7,805 bases of DNA from Flammeovirgaceae bacterium. GTDB taxonomy: Bacteria; Bacteroidota; Bacteroidia; Cytophagales; MED-G16. Position 1 is the first letter of the stretch. Each line of letters opens with the position of its first letter. Positions 1 through 7,709 of this stretch are shown in pieces. Location: assembly GCA_002697405.1 (NCBI GenBank), contig NZVP01000038.1, positions 4,806-12,610 on the forward strand, written 5' to 3'. Below the pieces are notes generated by a model. That model was given only the letters and a program-made list of their open reading frames with translations, made no database searches and was not told the origin of the DNA. The position numbers were made by a program, and so were the translations under genes.

Positions 1-200
1 CCTGTCTTAGTGAATTTAGAAACTGATTTACCAAGAACATTGATAGTATTAACACTAACCACATTCACATCATATGTTTTTTCTACGGCTTTTTTTACTT
101 GAACTTTATTAGCTTTCCTATCTACAATAAAAGAGAATTTACCTTTATCATTAGATGAAGTAGCTTTTTCCGTTAGTATAGGTTTAATGAGTATAGCCAT
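1..200 (-). CDS. rplW: 50S ribosomal protein L23 (N-terminal part, cut by window edge)
   Basis: L23 binds domain III of 23S rRNA at the outlet of the polypeptide exit tunnel, where it forms part of the docking site for trigger factor and the signal recognition particle. Translation from the ATG at 200-198 gives 66 complete codons beginning MAILIKPILTEKA and continuing with KVQVKKAVEKTYDVNVVSVN, the usual L23 pattern of a P-x-x-TEKA start followed by a helix and the V-x-V-x-x-VNT strand. Glu11 in TEKA probably corresponds to the trigger-factor-contacting glutamate of E. coli L23. The ATG directly follows the rplD stop codon with no bases between, which implies translational coupling in one operon. 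No Shine-Dalgarno sequence is visible. The C-terminal third or so lies beyond the window, so completeness cannot be judged. Confidence 0.95.
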   Translation of the reverse strand, partial: MAILIKPILTEKATSSNDKGKFSFIVDRKANKVQVKKAVEKTYDVNVVSVNTINVLGKSVSKFTKT

Positions 201-827
201 TTACTTTAAAATTTCGTTTAGTTTCTTAACTGAATCCTCATCAAAAAGGATATTGTCAGCATTTATGATGTCATAAGTATTTATGTCATCAATTTTCTTT
301 ACTTGAGCATTTTTGATATTACCAGAAGAAAGAACAATATTTTTTGAGTTTTCAGAAGTAAAAAGAAGAGATTTTTTCTTATCGATTGAGAAATTAGAAA
401 GAATAGAAGCGTATTCTTTAGTCTTAGGTTGTTTTAAATCAAAATTTTCAACTATGAATAGAGACTTTTCTTTTACTTTGTGAGATAGAGCAGATTTTCG
501 AGCTAAATCCTTTACTTTTTTATTTATTTTATTTTTATACTCTCTAGGTTCAGGACCAAAGATTTGACCTCCACCTTTAAACAATGGAGATTTTATACTT
601 CCAGCTCTTGCTGTACCAGTACCTTTTTGTTTTTTAATTTTTCTAGTAGAACCAATAATTTCAGACCTACCTTTAACCTTACTATTTCCTTGTCTCTGAT
701 TAGCTAAATAACTTTTTACATCCAAATAGATAGCATGATCATTAGGTTCTATAGAAAAAATTTTGTCAGATAATGTTATCTTTTTTCCACTAGCTTTCCC
801 TGAAATTTTATTTATATCAACTTTCAT
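201..827 (-). CDS. rplD: 50S ribosomal protein L4
   Basis: L4 is an early-assembling large-subunit protein whose extended loop reaches the constriction of the peptide exit tunnel beside L22. The 208-residue product has the normal family length. The loop signature is clear: KGTGTARAG at residues 68-76, then SIKSPLFKGGGQIFGP to about residue 92, followed by a basic stretch and the globular C-terminal half. The ATG at 827-825 lies 5 bases after the rplC stop, and rplW begins immediately after its own stop, so the order rplC-rplD-rplW is the standard S10 operon order. In E. coli L4 also represses its own operon through a leader before rpsJ. No comparable leader can be seen before rplC here, where the predicted untranslated leader is only about 35 bases. 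The gene appears intact. Confidence 0.98.
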   Translation of the reverse strand: MKVDINKISGKASGKKITLSDKIFSIEPNDHAIYLDVKSYLANQRQGNSKVKGRSEIIGSTRKIKKQKGTGTARAGSIKSPLFKGGGQIFGPEPREYKNKINKKVKDLARKSALSHKVKEKSLFIVENFDLKQPKTKEYASILSNFSIDKKKSLLFTSENSKNIVLSSGNIKNAQVKKIDDINTYDIINADNILFDEDSVKKLNEILK

Positions 828-832
828 AAATA

Positions 833-1465
833 TTAATTTGATAAAACTACGTATGTATTTTTCGATCCTGGAACAGAACCACCTACGTATATTAAATTTT
901 CTTTTTGACTTATCTTTAAAATTTTAAGGTTTTGGACAGTTACTTTATCACCACCTGTTCTCCCTGCCATTCTCATACCTTTAAAAACTCTTGAAGGTGT
1001 AGATCCAGCACCAATAGACCCTGGAGCCCTATTTCTATTATGTTGACCATGAGTATTTTGACCAACACCACCAAAATTATGTCTTTTAACAACACCTTGA
1101 AAGCCTTTACCTTTTGAAACTGAGGTTACATCAAGAAATTCATTTTCATTAAATACATCTTCAATTTTGATCTCCATTCCCAATTTAACTTTCTCATCAA
1201 AATCCTTTCTAAAATTTCTGAACTCAACTATTTTCTTTTTTGGGGTGACATTAGATTTAGAAAAATGACCTTCAGTAGATTTATTAACTTTATTTCTCTT
1301 CAAATCATCATATGATAACTGAATAGCTCTATAACCATCTTTATCTCTATCCTTGATTTGAGTAACAAAGCATGGCCCTGCTTCAATAACAGTACATCCC
1401 ACACTTTTCCCCTTAGAATCAAAGAGACTTGTCATACCTAATTTCTTACCAATAATACCTGACAT
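833..1465 (-). CDS. rplC: 50S ribosomal protein L3
   Basis: L3 binds 23S rRNA near the 3' end and sends a loop towards the peptidyl transferase centre. The 210-residue product starts [16 protein letters not shown], the usual L3 N terminus, and carries the conserved block from about residue 118 to 180: [30 protein letters not shown] and [13 protein letters not shown]. Length is normal. Where E. coli L3 has the PrmB-methylated glutamine (GSIGQ), this protein has GSIGA with alanine at 153, so that modification cannot occur at this position. The start is ATG at 1465-1463, without a Shine-Dalgarno sequence but in an A-rich context. It is the first gene after the inserted hydrolase and is preceded by its own Bacteroidota-type promoter, so it can head a transcript covering rplC, rplD, rplW and beyond. 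Confidence 0.98.
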   Translation of the reverse strand: MSGIIGKKLGMTSLFDSKGKSVGCTVIEAGPCFVTQIKDRDKDGYRAIQLSYDDLKRNKVNKSTEGHFSKSNVTPKKKIVEFRNFRKDFDEKVKLGMEIKIEDVFNENEFLDVTSVSKGKGFQGVVKRHNFGGVGQNTHGQHNRNRAPGSIGAGSTPSRVFKGMRMAGRTGGDKVTVQNLKILKISQKENLIYVGGSVPGSKNTYVVLSN

Positions 1466-1505
1466 TTGTTATAAAAAAATTTAAGTTCTTTACATAAAAT
1501 GTGTG

Positions 1506-1536
1506 CAAAGATAACAATTTAAGCTATCCCATCAAA
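1506..1536 (-). promoter_or_regulatory. Bacteroidota-type promoter for rplC and downstream genes
   Basis: Read on the minus strand, the gap before rplC contains TTTG (1536-1533), exactly 19 bases, then TATCTTTG (1513-1506), followed by CAC. This matches the known primary sigma factor consensus of Bacteroidota, a -33 TTTG and a -7 TAnnTTTG separated by about 19-21 bases. Transcription would be expected to start near 1498-1502, giving a leader of about 35 bases before the rplC ATG. The site lies in the 116-base gap between the hydrolase stop and rplC, so it would supply L3, L4, L23 and later genes independently of what is transcribed through the hydrolase. Activity is inferred from the consensus match only. 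Confidence 0.85.
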
Positions 1537-1581
1537 TATTAGAAAAGTTATTTTTGAGAAAAAAATGAAAGATTTTATTAC

Positions 1582-4500
1582 TTATTTTTTGATAAAAATC
1601 TTCTTCACTTCCAATAAATTATTTCCTTCAATAATTATCAAAAATATAAGGCCAGGTTTAAAAGTTAATAAGTTAATTTCTTCCTGTATTTTAGATTTAT
1701 ATTTTGCCTGTTTTTCAAATAAAAGATTACCATTAATGTCTGCTATCTTATAATTTATAATATCCTTTGGCAAATAAGTAGATTCAATAGTTATCTTGTT
1801 TGATGTAGGGTTTGGATAAACTTTTATTCTAAGATCATCTTTTTCTATACCTAAAACACTACCCTCAAATTCCTCAAATAGAATCCAATTAAGATTAAAT
1901 GGTGTTTTAGTGAATAATAACCTAATTTTTCTATCTCCTGACTCAAGATTAATTTTAGGAAAATCTTTAAATGTTACCCAATCTTGCCACCCATTCGTAG
2001 CAGGAAATGAAATTGTATGTAATTCTTCAGTCAATAATGAATCTTCCATTAATTGTAACTTGATAGTTCCTCCATTAGCATAATCCTGACTACCATCAGA
2101 AGCAACCCTGTAGCTTAAATCATATAAACCAGTTTTTTGAACATTTATAATATAGTCAGCATAGTCAGCAGAATCAAGGTAACCAATATTTTGACCTCCA
2201 CCCTCATCTTCTGTCATTTCAAGAGATATACCGCTTTGGTAAACATAATCTTCTGCTTCTAGATAACCAGGAACAGGAATTCCAACAGATACCGAGTCAT
2301 CAAATGAAAACCAGTTTAAGTTAAATGGTCCTTCAACAATATTTAATCTAATCTGATGCTCTCCTTCTGGAAGTGTTAAAGCTTTACTTGTACTTTCCCA
2401 TGTTTGCCATCCACCAGTTGTAGGTAATATTATATTTTGTAGTGAGGAGTATGTTCCAGTCATTGGATCTAATATACTTAACTCAATTTGACCACCTGAA
2501 GACCAGTTAGGATCTGCAGCAGATCTATAAGTTGCATTATATGTACCGCCACTTTCAATATTAACATAATAATCTGCATAATCTCCATTATCTAAACTCC
2601 CTATATTTAACCCGCCATTTTCATCAGATGAAGCTTCTAACTCTATTCCTTTTTGATTAAAGAAATGCTCAGCTTCTATTTTACCTGGAATAGCATGAAT
2701 AAAAGATATTTTATTTTCTACAACTTCATTATTGAAATTATTAAGTATTTCCCCGTCTAATGATTTAATTGTATTACCAGTATAAGATAAAGTAATAATA
2801 TCGGTAGGTTGGATATCATTATCAAAATTTAATACAATTGATCTTGGAGACGATGAAAAAGCAGCACTTTCAATATCTATTTCTTGTTCATTAATATATA
2901 GTTTAAAATCAGATTTATTTAATAATAAAGTATTATCTAAATTTTTATTAAAATTTATATTAATTGAGTTTTCTGAAAGGGTGAAAGACGAAATATATTT
3001 TGTTTGAAGTAAATTAATATCGCTAATTCTTTCAAATTCAAAAAAACCTAAATTGAACGTTCCGTTTTTAACTTGAAAAATAAATTTTTGATCAGTATCA
3101 TAAACAACTAAAGAGTCAATTGTAATAAAAGACCAGTCCGTCCAAGAACCTGTGCTAGGAACATCAATAATTTCTGTAACCTGATTATCATTAATCTTAA
3201 AATAAAAATTTCCATCATTATCCTCAGTTGCAACCCTAACTTTAATATTATAGACTCCAGATTTTGGCTCTTTTAATGTATACTGCATCCACTCATCAGA
3301 CTCAATCCATCCTACATTGTATCCATTTGATAGTGGATCATCATTATACTGAATATCAACATTATCATTTCTATAAGCCCAGCCATTATTCCAAGGAGCA
3401 AAATCACCACCATAATTAGCTTCAGCACCAGCATCATAATAAGCCTCGCCCATTATTCCCATATCAAAATCCGAAGCATATATCTTTCCAGGAATAATAT
3501 TTTCAGTATATGGTAATGTTTCATTGGAAAAAGGCTGTCTAAATAATGCATCAATAATATCTTTATGATAAAAACAATTTTCCAATTTAATATCTTCTGT
3601 AAGTAGTCTTAAACCTTCAATTGCATCTTCCTTGGTAGGAACTTCATTACCTCCGTTCCAATAGTCTACAATTTTTTTATATTTTTCATTATAACTAATT
3701 GATAGAGGAGGTTGAATTGCACCTATTCTCTTAAGAGGCCACCAAGCCCATCCAATTCCATTTTCTTCGAACACTTTGACTGCATCTCTATACCAAAAGT
3801 TAGAGTTTTCACCAGTTTCTCCAACAAAAAGTGGTACTTCTAATGAATCTCTTAAAGGCAGCATCCAATCTAAATAACCTTGATCTACTGGACTCCAGTA
3901 CTTATGGGGACTATAAACAAAATTATCGTCCCAAGGAGGGGTTAAGCCTGTAAAATCATTAGCAAACCAGTTTCCTTCAATAAACAAAATATGATTATCC
4001 CCTTCATTTCTTATAGCATCAGTTATTTTTTGATATAAGTCTCTTAATAAAATTCCTCCTGGAATATCCCAATTTGGCTCATTTATTAGATCATAACCTG
4101 CAATCCATTCTTTATCTTTATATCTTTCAGCAATTCTTCGCCATAATTCAACAGTCTTATTTTGATTGAGAATACTTTCCCATAAGGATGGTTTTGTTGG
4201 ATCATAGTCAGAAATATCTGCGTTATAACCTTGACCACCTGGTGCAGCATGTAAATCTATCATAAGGTATATTTCATTCTGTTCACACCAACTTAATAAA
4301 CTATCTAAAAGAGTAAACCCGATTTCTTTTTGAGTATATGCATTTGGGAAAGGTTCTTTTTCAATCGGTTCAGTAAATAAATTATAATGTATTGGTGCTC
4401 TAACAAGATTGAAGCCCCATTGCTTCATTGAGTCAATATCAATTTTTCTAACATGATTTGAAAGCCAATTATCATAAAATATATCGGTTTCTTCAGCTCC

Positions 4501-4731
4501 AATTAATTCTATTAATCTGTCCTTGATTTGATATTGAGTTGATGAAAAACCACCTGGAGCCATCATATAGCCTTCTTGTACCATCCAACCTCCTAAGCCC
4601 ATTCCTCTTAGAATTATAGTATCTCCATTTTGATTAACAATAGATTTACCAGATGTATTAAGAAAATTTTGAGAGAATAAAGAGAAATTGAATGACAGCA
4701 GTATTACTATCAGGCTAGTTAGTTTAGTCAT
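1582..4731 (-). CDS. Secreted multidomain GH5-type glycoside hydrolase with CBM6-like modules and type IX sorting tail
   Basis: This is a predicted exported beta-glucan-cleaving enzyme, possibly a cellulase or beta-1,3-glucanase. The chosen ATG at 4731 gives 1,049 residues starting MTKLTSLIVILLSFNFSLFS, a signal peptide. An ATG at 4737 is possible; a longer reading begins at TTG 4755 and would put eight extra residues before the signal peptide. Numbering from that TTG, the GH5-like domain spans about 33-368, with Arg119 (LVRAP), His169 (DLHAAPGGQ), acid/base Glu226 (DLINEP), His284 (SPHKYW), nucleophile Glu313 (FVGETGE) and a tryptophan-rich strand near 336-339. A CBM6-like module follows (about 422-577), then a SwmB/Ig-like module (about 585-685), two more similar CBM6-like modules (688-819, 828-963) and a type A Por sorting tail (968-1057, VYPNPT at 979-984, ending KKIFIKK). 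It sits between rpsJ (46 bases upstream) and rplC, an unexpected place. The reading frame is intact and base composition resembles its neighbours. The family is fairly sure; substrate and GH5 subfamily are not. Confidence 0.9.
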   Translation of the reverse strand: MTKLTSLIVILLSFNFSLFSQNFLNTSGKSIVNQNGDTIILRGMGLGGWMVQEGYMMAPGGFSSTQYQIKDRLIELIGAEETDIFYDNWLSNHVRKIDIDSMKQWGFNLVRAPIHYNLFTEPIEKEPFPNAYTQKEIGFTLLDSLLSWCEQNEIYLMIDLHAAPGGQGYNADISDYDPTKPSLWESILNQNKTVELWRRIAERYKDKEWIAGYDLINEPNWDIPGGILLRDLYQKITDAIRNEGDNHILFIEGNWFANDFTGLTPPWDDNFVYSPHKYWSPVDQGYLDWMLPLRDSLEVPLFVGETGENSNFWYRDAVKVFEENGIGWAWWPLKRIGAIQPPLSISYNEKYKKIVDYWNGGNEVPTKEDAIEGLRLLTEDIKLENCFYHKDIIDALFRQPFSNETLPYTENIIPGKIYASDFDMGIMGEAYYDAGAEANYGGDFAPWNNGWAYRNDNVDIQYNDDPLSNGYNVGWIESDEWMQYTLKEPKSGVYNIKVRVATEDNDGNFYFKINDNQVTEIIDVPSTGSWTDWSFITIDSLVVYDTDQKFIFQVKNGTFNLGFFEFERISDINLLQTKYISSFTLSENSININFNKNLDNTLLLNKSDFKLYINEQEIDIESAAFSSSPRSIVLNFDNDIQPTDIITLSYTGNTIKSLDGEILNNFNNEVVENKISFIHAIPGKIEAEHFFNQKGIELEASSDENGGLNIGSLDNGDYADYYVNIESGGTYNATYRSAADPNWSSGGQIELSILDPMTGTYSSLQNIILPTTGGWQTWESTSKALTLPEGEHQIRLNIVEGPFNLNWFSFDDSVSVGIPVPGYLEAEDYVYQSGISLEMTEDEGGGQNIGYLDSADYADYIINVQKTGLYDLSYRVASDGSQDYANGGTIKLQLMEDSLLTEELHTISFPATNGWQDWVTFKDFPKINLESGDRKIRLLFTKTPFNLNWILFEEFEGSVLGIEKDDLRIKVYPNPTSNKITIESTYLPKDIINYKIADINGNLLFEKQAKYKSKIQEEINLLTFKPGLIFLIIIEGNNLLEVKKIFIKK
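1585..1854 (-). other. Type IX secretion (Por) C-terminal sorting domain within the hydrolase
   Basis: The last 90 residues of the hydrolase follow the type A sorting tail pattern: an acidic/basic lead-in, VYPNPTSNKITIES, then IADINGNLLFE and a lysine-rich end KKIFIKK. In known systems this tail targets a protein, after Sec export, across the outer membrane through the type IX system, and is then removed with attachment to the surface or release. The usual G-x-Y near the end is replaced by GLIFLI, a modest departure from consensus. The secretion machinery itself is not in the window. Confidence 0.85.
1867..2694 (-). repeat. Two tandem CBM6-like carbohydrate-binding modules in the hydrolase
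   Basis: Two segments of about 130 residues (DNA 2299-2694 and 1867-2274) are related copies. Both begin PG-x-(I/L)EAE and share D-E-x-GG-x-NIG-x-LD followed by DYADY, a GG-x-I-x-L strand, GWQ-x-W, a G-x-x-x-IRL strand and the end FNLNW. These are the landmarks of CBM6 beta-sandwich modules, in which an aromatic in the DYADY area, the first Trp of GWQ-x-W and the Asn before the final Trp form the sugar-binding cleft. Both copies keep all of these residues. A third, more diverged module (DNA 3025-3492) lies before the SwmB-like module, with WTDW and FNLGFF in the corresponding places. The two copies differ at many positions, so this is an old protein-level duplication and not a recent DNA repeat. 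Confidence 0.75.
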
Positions 4732-4777
4732 ATGCATCACGAAGTAAAAGCACAAAAACTATAATTCAAAAAATTAG

Positions 4778-5083
4778 TTAAACTTTTATTTCAACATCAA
4801 CACCACTTGGTAATTCAAGTTTCATCAAGGCATCAACCGTCTGACTACTATTAGAATAAATATCTAATAATCTTTTATAAGTACAAAGTTTAAATTGTTC
4901 TCTAGATGTTTTGTTAACATGTGGAGATCTAAGAACAGTGAATATTTCTTTTCTAGTTGGTAATGGAATTGGACCACTAACAATGGCACCCGTTGTCTTT
5001 ACAGCTTTTACAATCTTATCAGATGATTTATCAACTAAATTATAGTCAAAAGATTTTAATTTTATTCTTATTTTTTGTGACAT
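4778..5083 (-). CDS. rpsJ: 30S ribosomal protein S10
   Basis: S10 is a head protein of the small subunit and, as NusE, partners NusB and NusG in transcription antitermination and transcription-translation coupling. The 101-residue product has the normal length and carries GPIPLPT at 37-43 and [17 protein letters not shown] at 48-64, the family signature. The later segment [13 protein letters not shown] has Cys-Thr-Tyr where proteobacterial S10 usually has Arg-Thr-His, a variant I associate with Bacteroidota. The start ATG at 5083 lies 4 bases after the fusA stop, without a Shine-Dalgarno sequence. In typical genomes the next gene would be rplC; here the hydrolase intervenes, and rplC begins about 3.3 kb further on. 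The gene is intact and its stop does not overlap the inserted gene. Confidence 0.98.
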   Translation of the reverse strand: MSQKIRIKLKSFDYNLVDKSSDKIVKAVKTTGAIVSGPIPLPTRKEIFTVLRSPHVNKTSREQFKLCTYKRLLDIYSNSSQTVDALMKLELPSGVDVEIKV

Positions 5084-5087
5084 ATTT

Positions 5088-7226
5088 TTAATTTAATTCA
5101 CCATTAGATTTAGAAATAATTTCTTCAGCAATATTCTTTGGTACGCCTGTATAATGAGAAAAGGTTAAAGAAGCAGAAGCTCTTCCAGAGCTTAAAGTCC
5201 TTAAATCAGTAACATATCCAAAAAGTTCTGAAAGCGGAACATCAGCTTTAATAATTTGGGAGTTACCCTTCATATCCATTCCTTTCATAATCCCTCTTCT
5301 TTTATTCAAATCACCAGTTACACCACCAGTAAATTCATCAGGAGTAGTAACCTCAACTGACATAATAGGTTCCATTAGTACTGGATTAGCTTTTTTTGCA
5401 GCTTGTTTAAATGCAATTCCAGCAGCTAATTCAAAAGATAGTGAATCGGAATCAACATCATGAAAAGATCCATCATATAATCTTACTTTCATAGACTCAA
5501 CAGGAAATCCTGCCAAAGGGCCATTTTCCATTGCATTTTTAAATCCTTTTTCTACAGCTGGAATAAATTCTCTTGGAATTTTTCCACCAACAATCTGATT
5601 AACAAATTGCAGACCATCACCTTCAGCATCTTCATCTCTAGGTCCGATTTCAAATACAATATCTGCAAATTTACCTCTACCACCAGATTGTTTTTTATAA
5701 ACCTCTTGATGTGTTGTTGTTGATTGTATAGATTCTTTGTATGCTACTTGTGGTGCTCCCTGATTTATTTCTACCTTGAATTCTCTTTTTAATCTATCAA
5801 TAATGATTTCAAGATGAAGTTCTCCCATTCCTCTTAGCACAGTTTGACCCGTTTCCTCATCAGTGTTTACTCTTAACGTTGGATCCTCTTCAATTAATTT
5901 ACTTACAGCCATTCCCAATTTATCAACATCAGCTTGTTGTTTTGGTTCGATAGCATATCCTATAACTGGATCAGGAAAAGACATTGACTCTAAAACAATT
6001 TTAGATTTTTCATCTGATAATGTATCACCTGTTTTTATATCTTTAAAACCGACACCAGCACAAATATCACCAGCCACAACTTTATCAATAGGGTTTTGCT
6101 TGTTAGAATGCATTTGCATAAGTCTAGAAATTCTTTCTTTTTTACCATTTCTATTATTAAAAATATAAGAACCGGCATCAAGCGATCCAGAGTAAACTCT
6201 AAAAAAGCATAATCTACCAACAAAAGGGTCAGTTGCTATCTTAAATGCTAATGCTGCAAAAGGTTCATCATTACTAGGTGTTCTAGTAACTTCTTGATCA
6301 TTATCTGGGTTAGTACCACTTACTGGAGGTAAATCTAAAGGAGATGGTAAATAAGAACACACTGCATCAAGTAATGCTTGAACACCTTTATTTTTAAAGG
6401 CAGAACCACACATAACTGGAGAAAATGACATATCTATAACAGCTTTTCGAATAGCAGCCATCATCTCTTCTTTAGTTATTGAATCTGGGTCATCAAAAAA
6501 CTTTTCTAATAAATTATCATCATATTCTGCAACACTTTCAACAAGATTTTGTCTCCATTCATCTACTGTATCAATAAGATTTTCAGGAATATCAACAACG
6601 TTGTAAGTCATACCCATATCAGTTTCATTCCAAACTATAGCCTCTTTAGTAATAAGATCAACCACGCCCTTAAAATTTTCCTCAGCACCAATTGGAATTT
6701 GAAGAGGTACAGGCTTAGCATTTAGTTTATCTTTTATCTCATTTACTACGTTAAGAAAATCAGCACCAGCTCTATCCATCTTATTAACAAAGCAAATTCT
6801 TGGTACTTTATATTTGTCAGCTTGTCTCCAAACGGTCTCAGATTGCGGCTCAACTCCTGATACAGCACAAAATAATGCAACGGCACCGTCTAGAACTCTT
6901 AATGATCTTTCTACTTCAACAGTAAAATCTACGTGACCTGGAGTATCAATAATATTGACTCTATAATCATTAGTATTATCAACCATTTTACCTTGTTGAG
7001 TAGGGTATTTCCAAAATGTTGTAGTCGCAGCGGAAGTTATTGTAATTCCTCTCTCCTGTTCCTGCTCCATCCAGTCCATTGTTGCTGCACCATCATGAAC
7101 CTCACCAATCTTATGGCTAAGACCAGTATAATATAAGATTCTTTCAGTGGTTGTAGTTTTACCAGCATCAATATGTGCCATGATACCAATATTTCTTAAA
7201 TAACTTAAATCTTTGATTGCTGCCAT
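5088..7226 (-). CDS. fusA: Translation elongation factor G (EF-G)
   Basis: EF-G is the ribosome-dependent GTPase that drives translocation and, with RRF, ribosome recycling. The 712-residue protein has all five GTPase motifs: AHIDAGKTT (17-25), RGITI (59-63), DTPGHVDF (94-101), NKMD (148-151) and GSAFK (274-278). Domain II follows from about 320, domain III near 420-490 (RGMGELHLE at 465-473), domain IV from about 490, and domain V to the end. In domain [10 protein letters not shown] places His589 at the tip, matching E. coli His583, which is needed for translocation. A segment of about 15 residues ([10 protein letters not shown] onward, 71-90) before the DTPGH motif is longer than in E. coli and is a form I associate with Bacteroidota. 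It sits 12 bases after rpsG and 4 before rpsJ, with no tuf gene following. It appears intact and functional. Confidence 0.98.
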   Translation of the reverse strand: MAAIKDLSYLRNIGIMAHIDAGKTTTTERILYYTGLSHKIGEVHDGAATMDWMEQEQERGITITSAATTTFWKYPTQQGKMVDNTNDYRVNIIDTPGHVDFTVEVERSLRVLDGAVALFCAVSGVEPQSETVWRQADKYKVPRICFVNKMDRAGADFLNVVNEIKDKLNAKPVPLQIPIGAEENFKGVVDLITKEAIVWNETDMGMTYNVVDIPENLIDTVDEWRQNLVESVAEYDDNLLEKFFDDPDSITKEEMMAAIRKAVIDMSFSPVMCGSAFKNKGVQALLDAVCSYLPSPLDLPPVSGTNPDNDQEVTRTPSNDEPFAALAFKIATDPFVGRLCFFRVYSGSLDAGSYIFNNRNGKKERISRLMQMHSNKQNPIDKVVAGDICAGVGFKDIKTGDTLSDEKSKIVLESMSFPDPVIGYAIEPKQQADVDKLGMAVSKLIEEDPTLRVNTDEETGQTVLRGMGELHLEIIIDRLKREFKVEINQGAPQVAYKESIQSTTTHQEVYKKQSGGRGKFADIVFEIGPRDEDAEGDGLQFVNQIVGGKIPREFIPAVEKGFKNAMENGPLAGFPVESMKVRLYDGSFHDVDSDSLSFELAAGIAFKQAAKKANPVLMEPIMSVEVTTPDEFTGGVTGDLNKRRGIMKGMDMKGNSQIIKADVPLSELFGYVTDLRTLSSGRASASLTFSHYTGVPKNIAEEIISKSNGELN

Positions 7227-7238
7227 TATTTTATCAAA

Positions 7239-7706
7239 TTAAAATCTAAAGTGTGAAAAAGCTTTATTAGCCTCAGCCATTCTGTGTGTATCATCTTTCT
7301 TTTTAACTGCACCACCTTCTCCTTTTGATGCAGCAATAATTTCGTTAGCAAGTCTATCGACCATAGACTTTTCATTTCTATTCCTAGCAAACTGAATTAA
7401 CCACTTTTGACTTAAAGTAATTTTTCTTGAAGGTCTTACTTCAATAGGAACCTGAAAATTTGCACCACCTATTCTTCTGCTTTTAACTTCAACAGATGGC
7501 ATAACATTATTTAGTGCTTTCTTCCATACATCAAGTCCTTTTTCTTTTGTTTTTTCCTCAACAATTTTGAGTGAATCATAAAAAATTGAGTAAGAAACAC
7601 TCTTTTTACCATCATGCATTAAGTTATTTACAAACTGGGTTACTAATGTATCCTTGAATATAGGATCAGGTAAAAAGTATCTCTTTTTAGGTTTAGATTT
7701 TCTCAT
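7239..7706 (-). CDS. rpsG: 30S ribosomal protein S7
   Basis: S7 is a primary 16S rRNA-binding protein that nucleates assembly of the small-subunit head and lies next to the mRNA exit and the E-site tRNA. The 155-residue product is of normal length. The family signature [16 protein letters not shown] is at 21-36, [20 protein letters not shown] at 68-87 and PIEVRPSRK at 88-95 form the rRNA-binding beta hairpin region, and the protein ends [13 protein letters not shown], close to the common bacterial S7 ending. The ATG at 7706 lies 3 bases after the rpsL stop, in an A/T-rich context without a Shine-Dalgarno sequence. The order rpsL-rpsG-fusA is the classic str operon. In E. coli S7 is the autoregulator of this operon through the rpsL-rpsG junction; the 3-base junction here leaves little room for the same structure. 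Confidence 0.98.
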   Translation of the reverse strand: MRKSKPKKRYFLPDPIFKDTLVTQFVNNLMHDGKKSVSYSIFYDSLKIVEEKTKEKGLDVWKKALNNVMPSVEVKSRRIGGANFQVPIEVRPSRKITLSQKWLIQFARNRNEKSMVDRLANEIIAASKGEGGAVKKKDDTHRMAEANKAFSHFRF

Positions 7707-7709
7707 TAA

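Noticed and set aside
1492..1502. Small dyad ACAT-AAA-ATGT near the predicted transcription start of rplC
   Set aside because: Arms of only four bases in AT-rich sequence; no known operator or leader structure matches, and the predicted leader is too short for an L4-type control element.
1561..1581. Possible terminator after the hydrolase (AAAAT, CTTTC loop, ATTTT and a T run on the minus strand)
   Set aside because: The stem would be five A-T pairs with no G-C pair, too weak to call an intrinsic terminator in this base composition.
1565..1753. Plus-strand open frame of 62 codons
   Set aside because: It lies opposite the conserved sorting tail of the hydrolase and resembles no known protein; it is an antisense shadow.
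4753..4763. TATAGTTTTTG on the minus strand as a -7 promoter box for the hydrolase
   Set aside because: The spacing inside the box is one base too long for TAnnTTTG, and no TTTG lies about 19-21 bases upstream. In such AT-rich DNA this level of match is expected by chance.
1466..4777. Direct repeats or insertion scars on both sides of the hydrolase gene
   Set aside because: The only shared words are A-rich runs such as AAAAAATT, which carry no weight here. No transposase, terminal inverted repeats, tRNA or integrase signal is present.
5863..7136. Open frames of 62-101 codons overlapping fusA (5863-6168 plus, 6035-6223 minus, 6933-7136 plus)
   Set aside because: All overlap highly conserved EF-G coding sequence in other frames, with no recognisable protein features.
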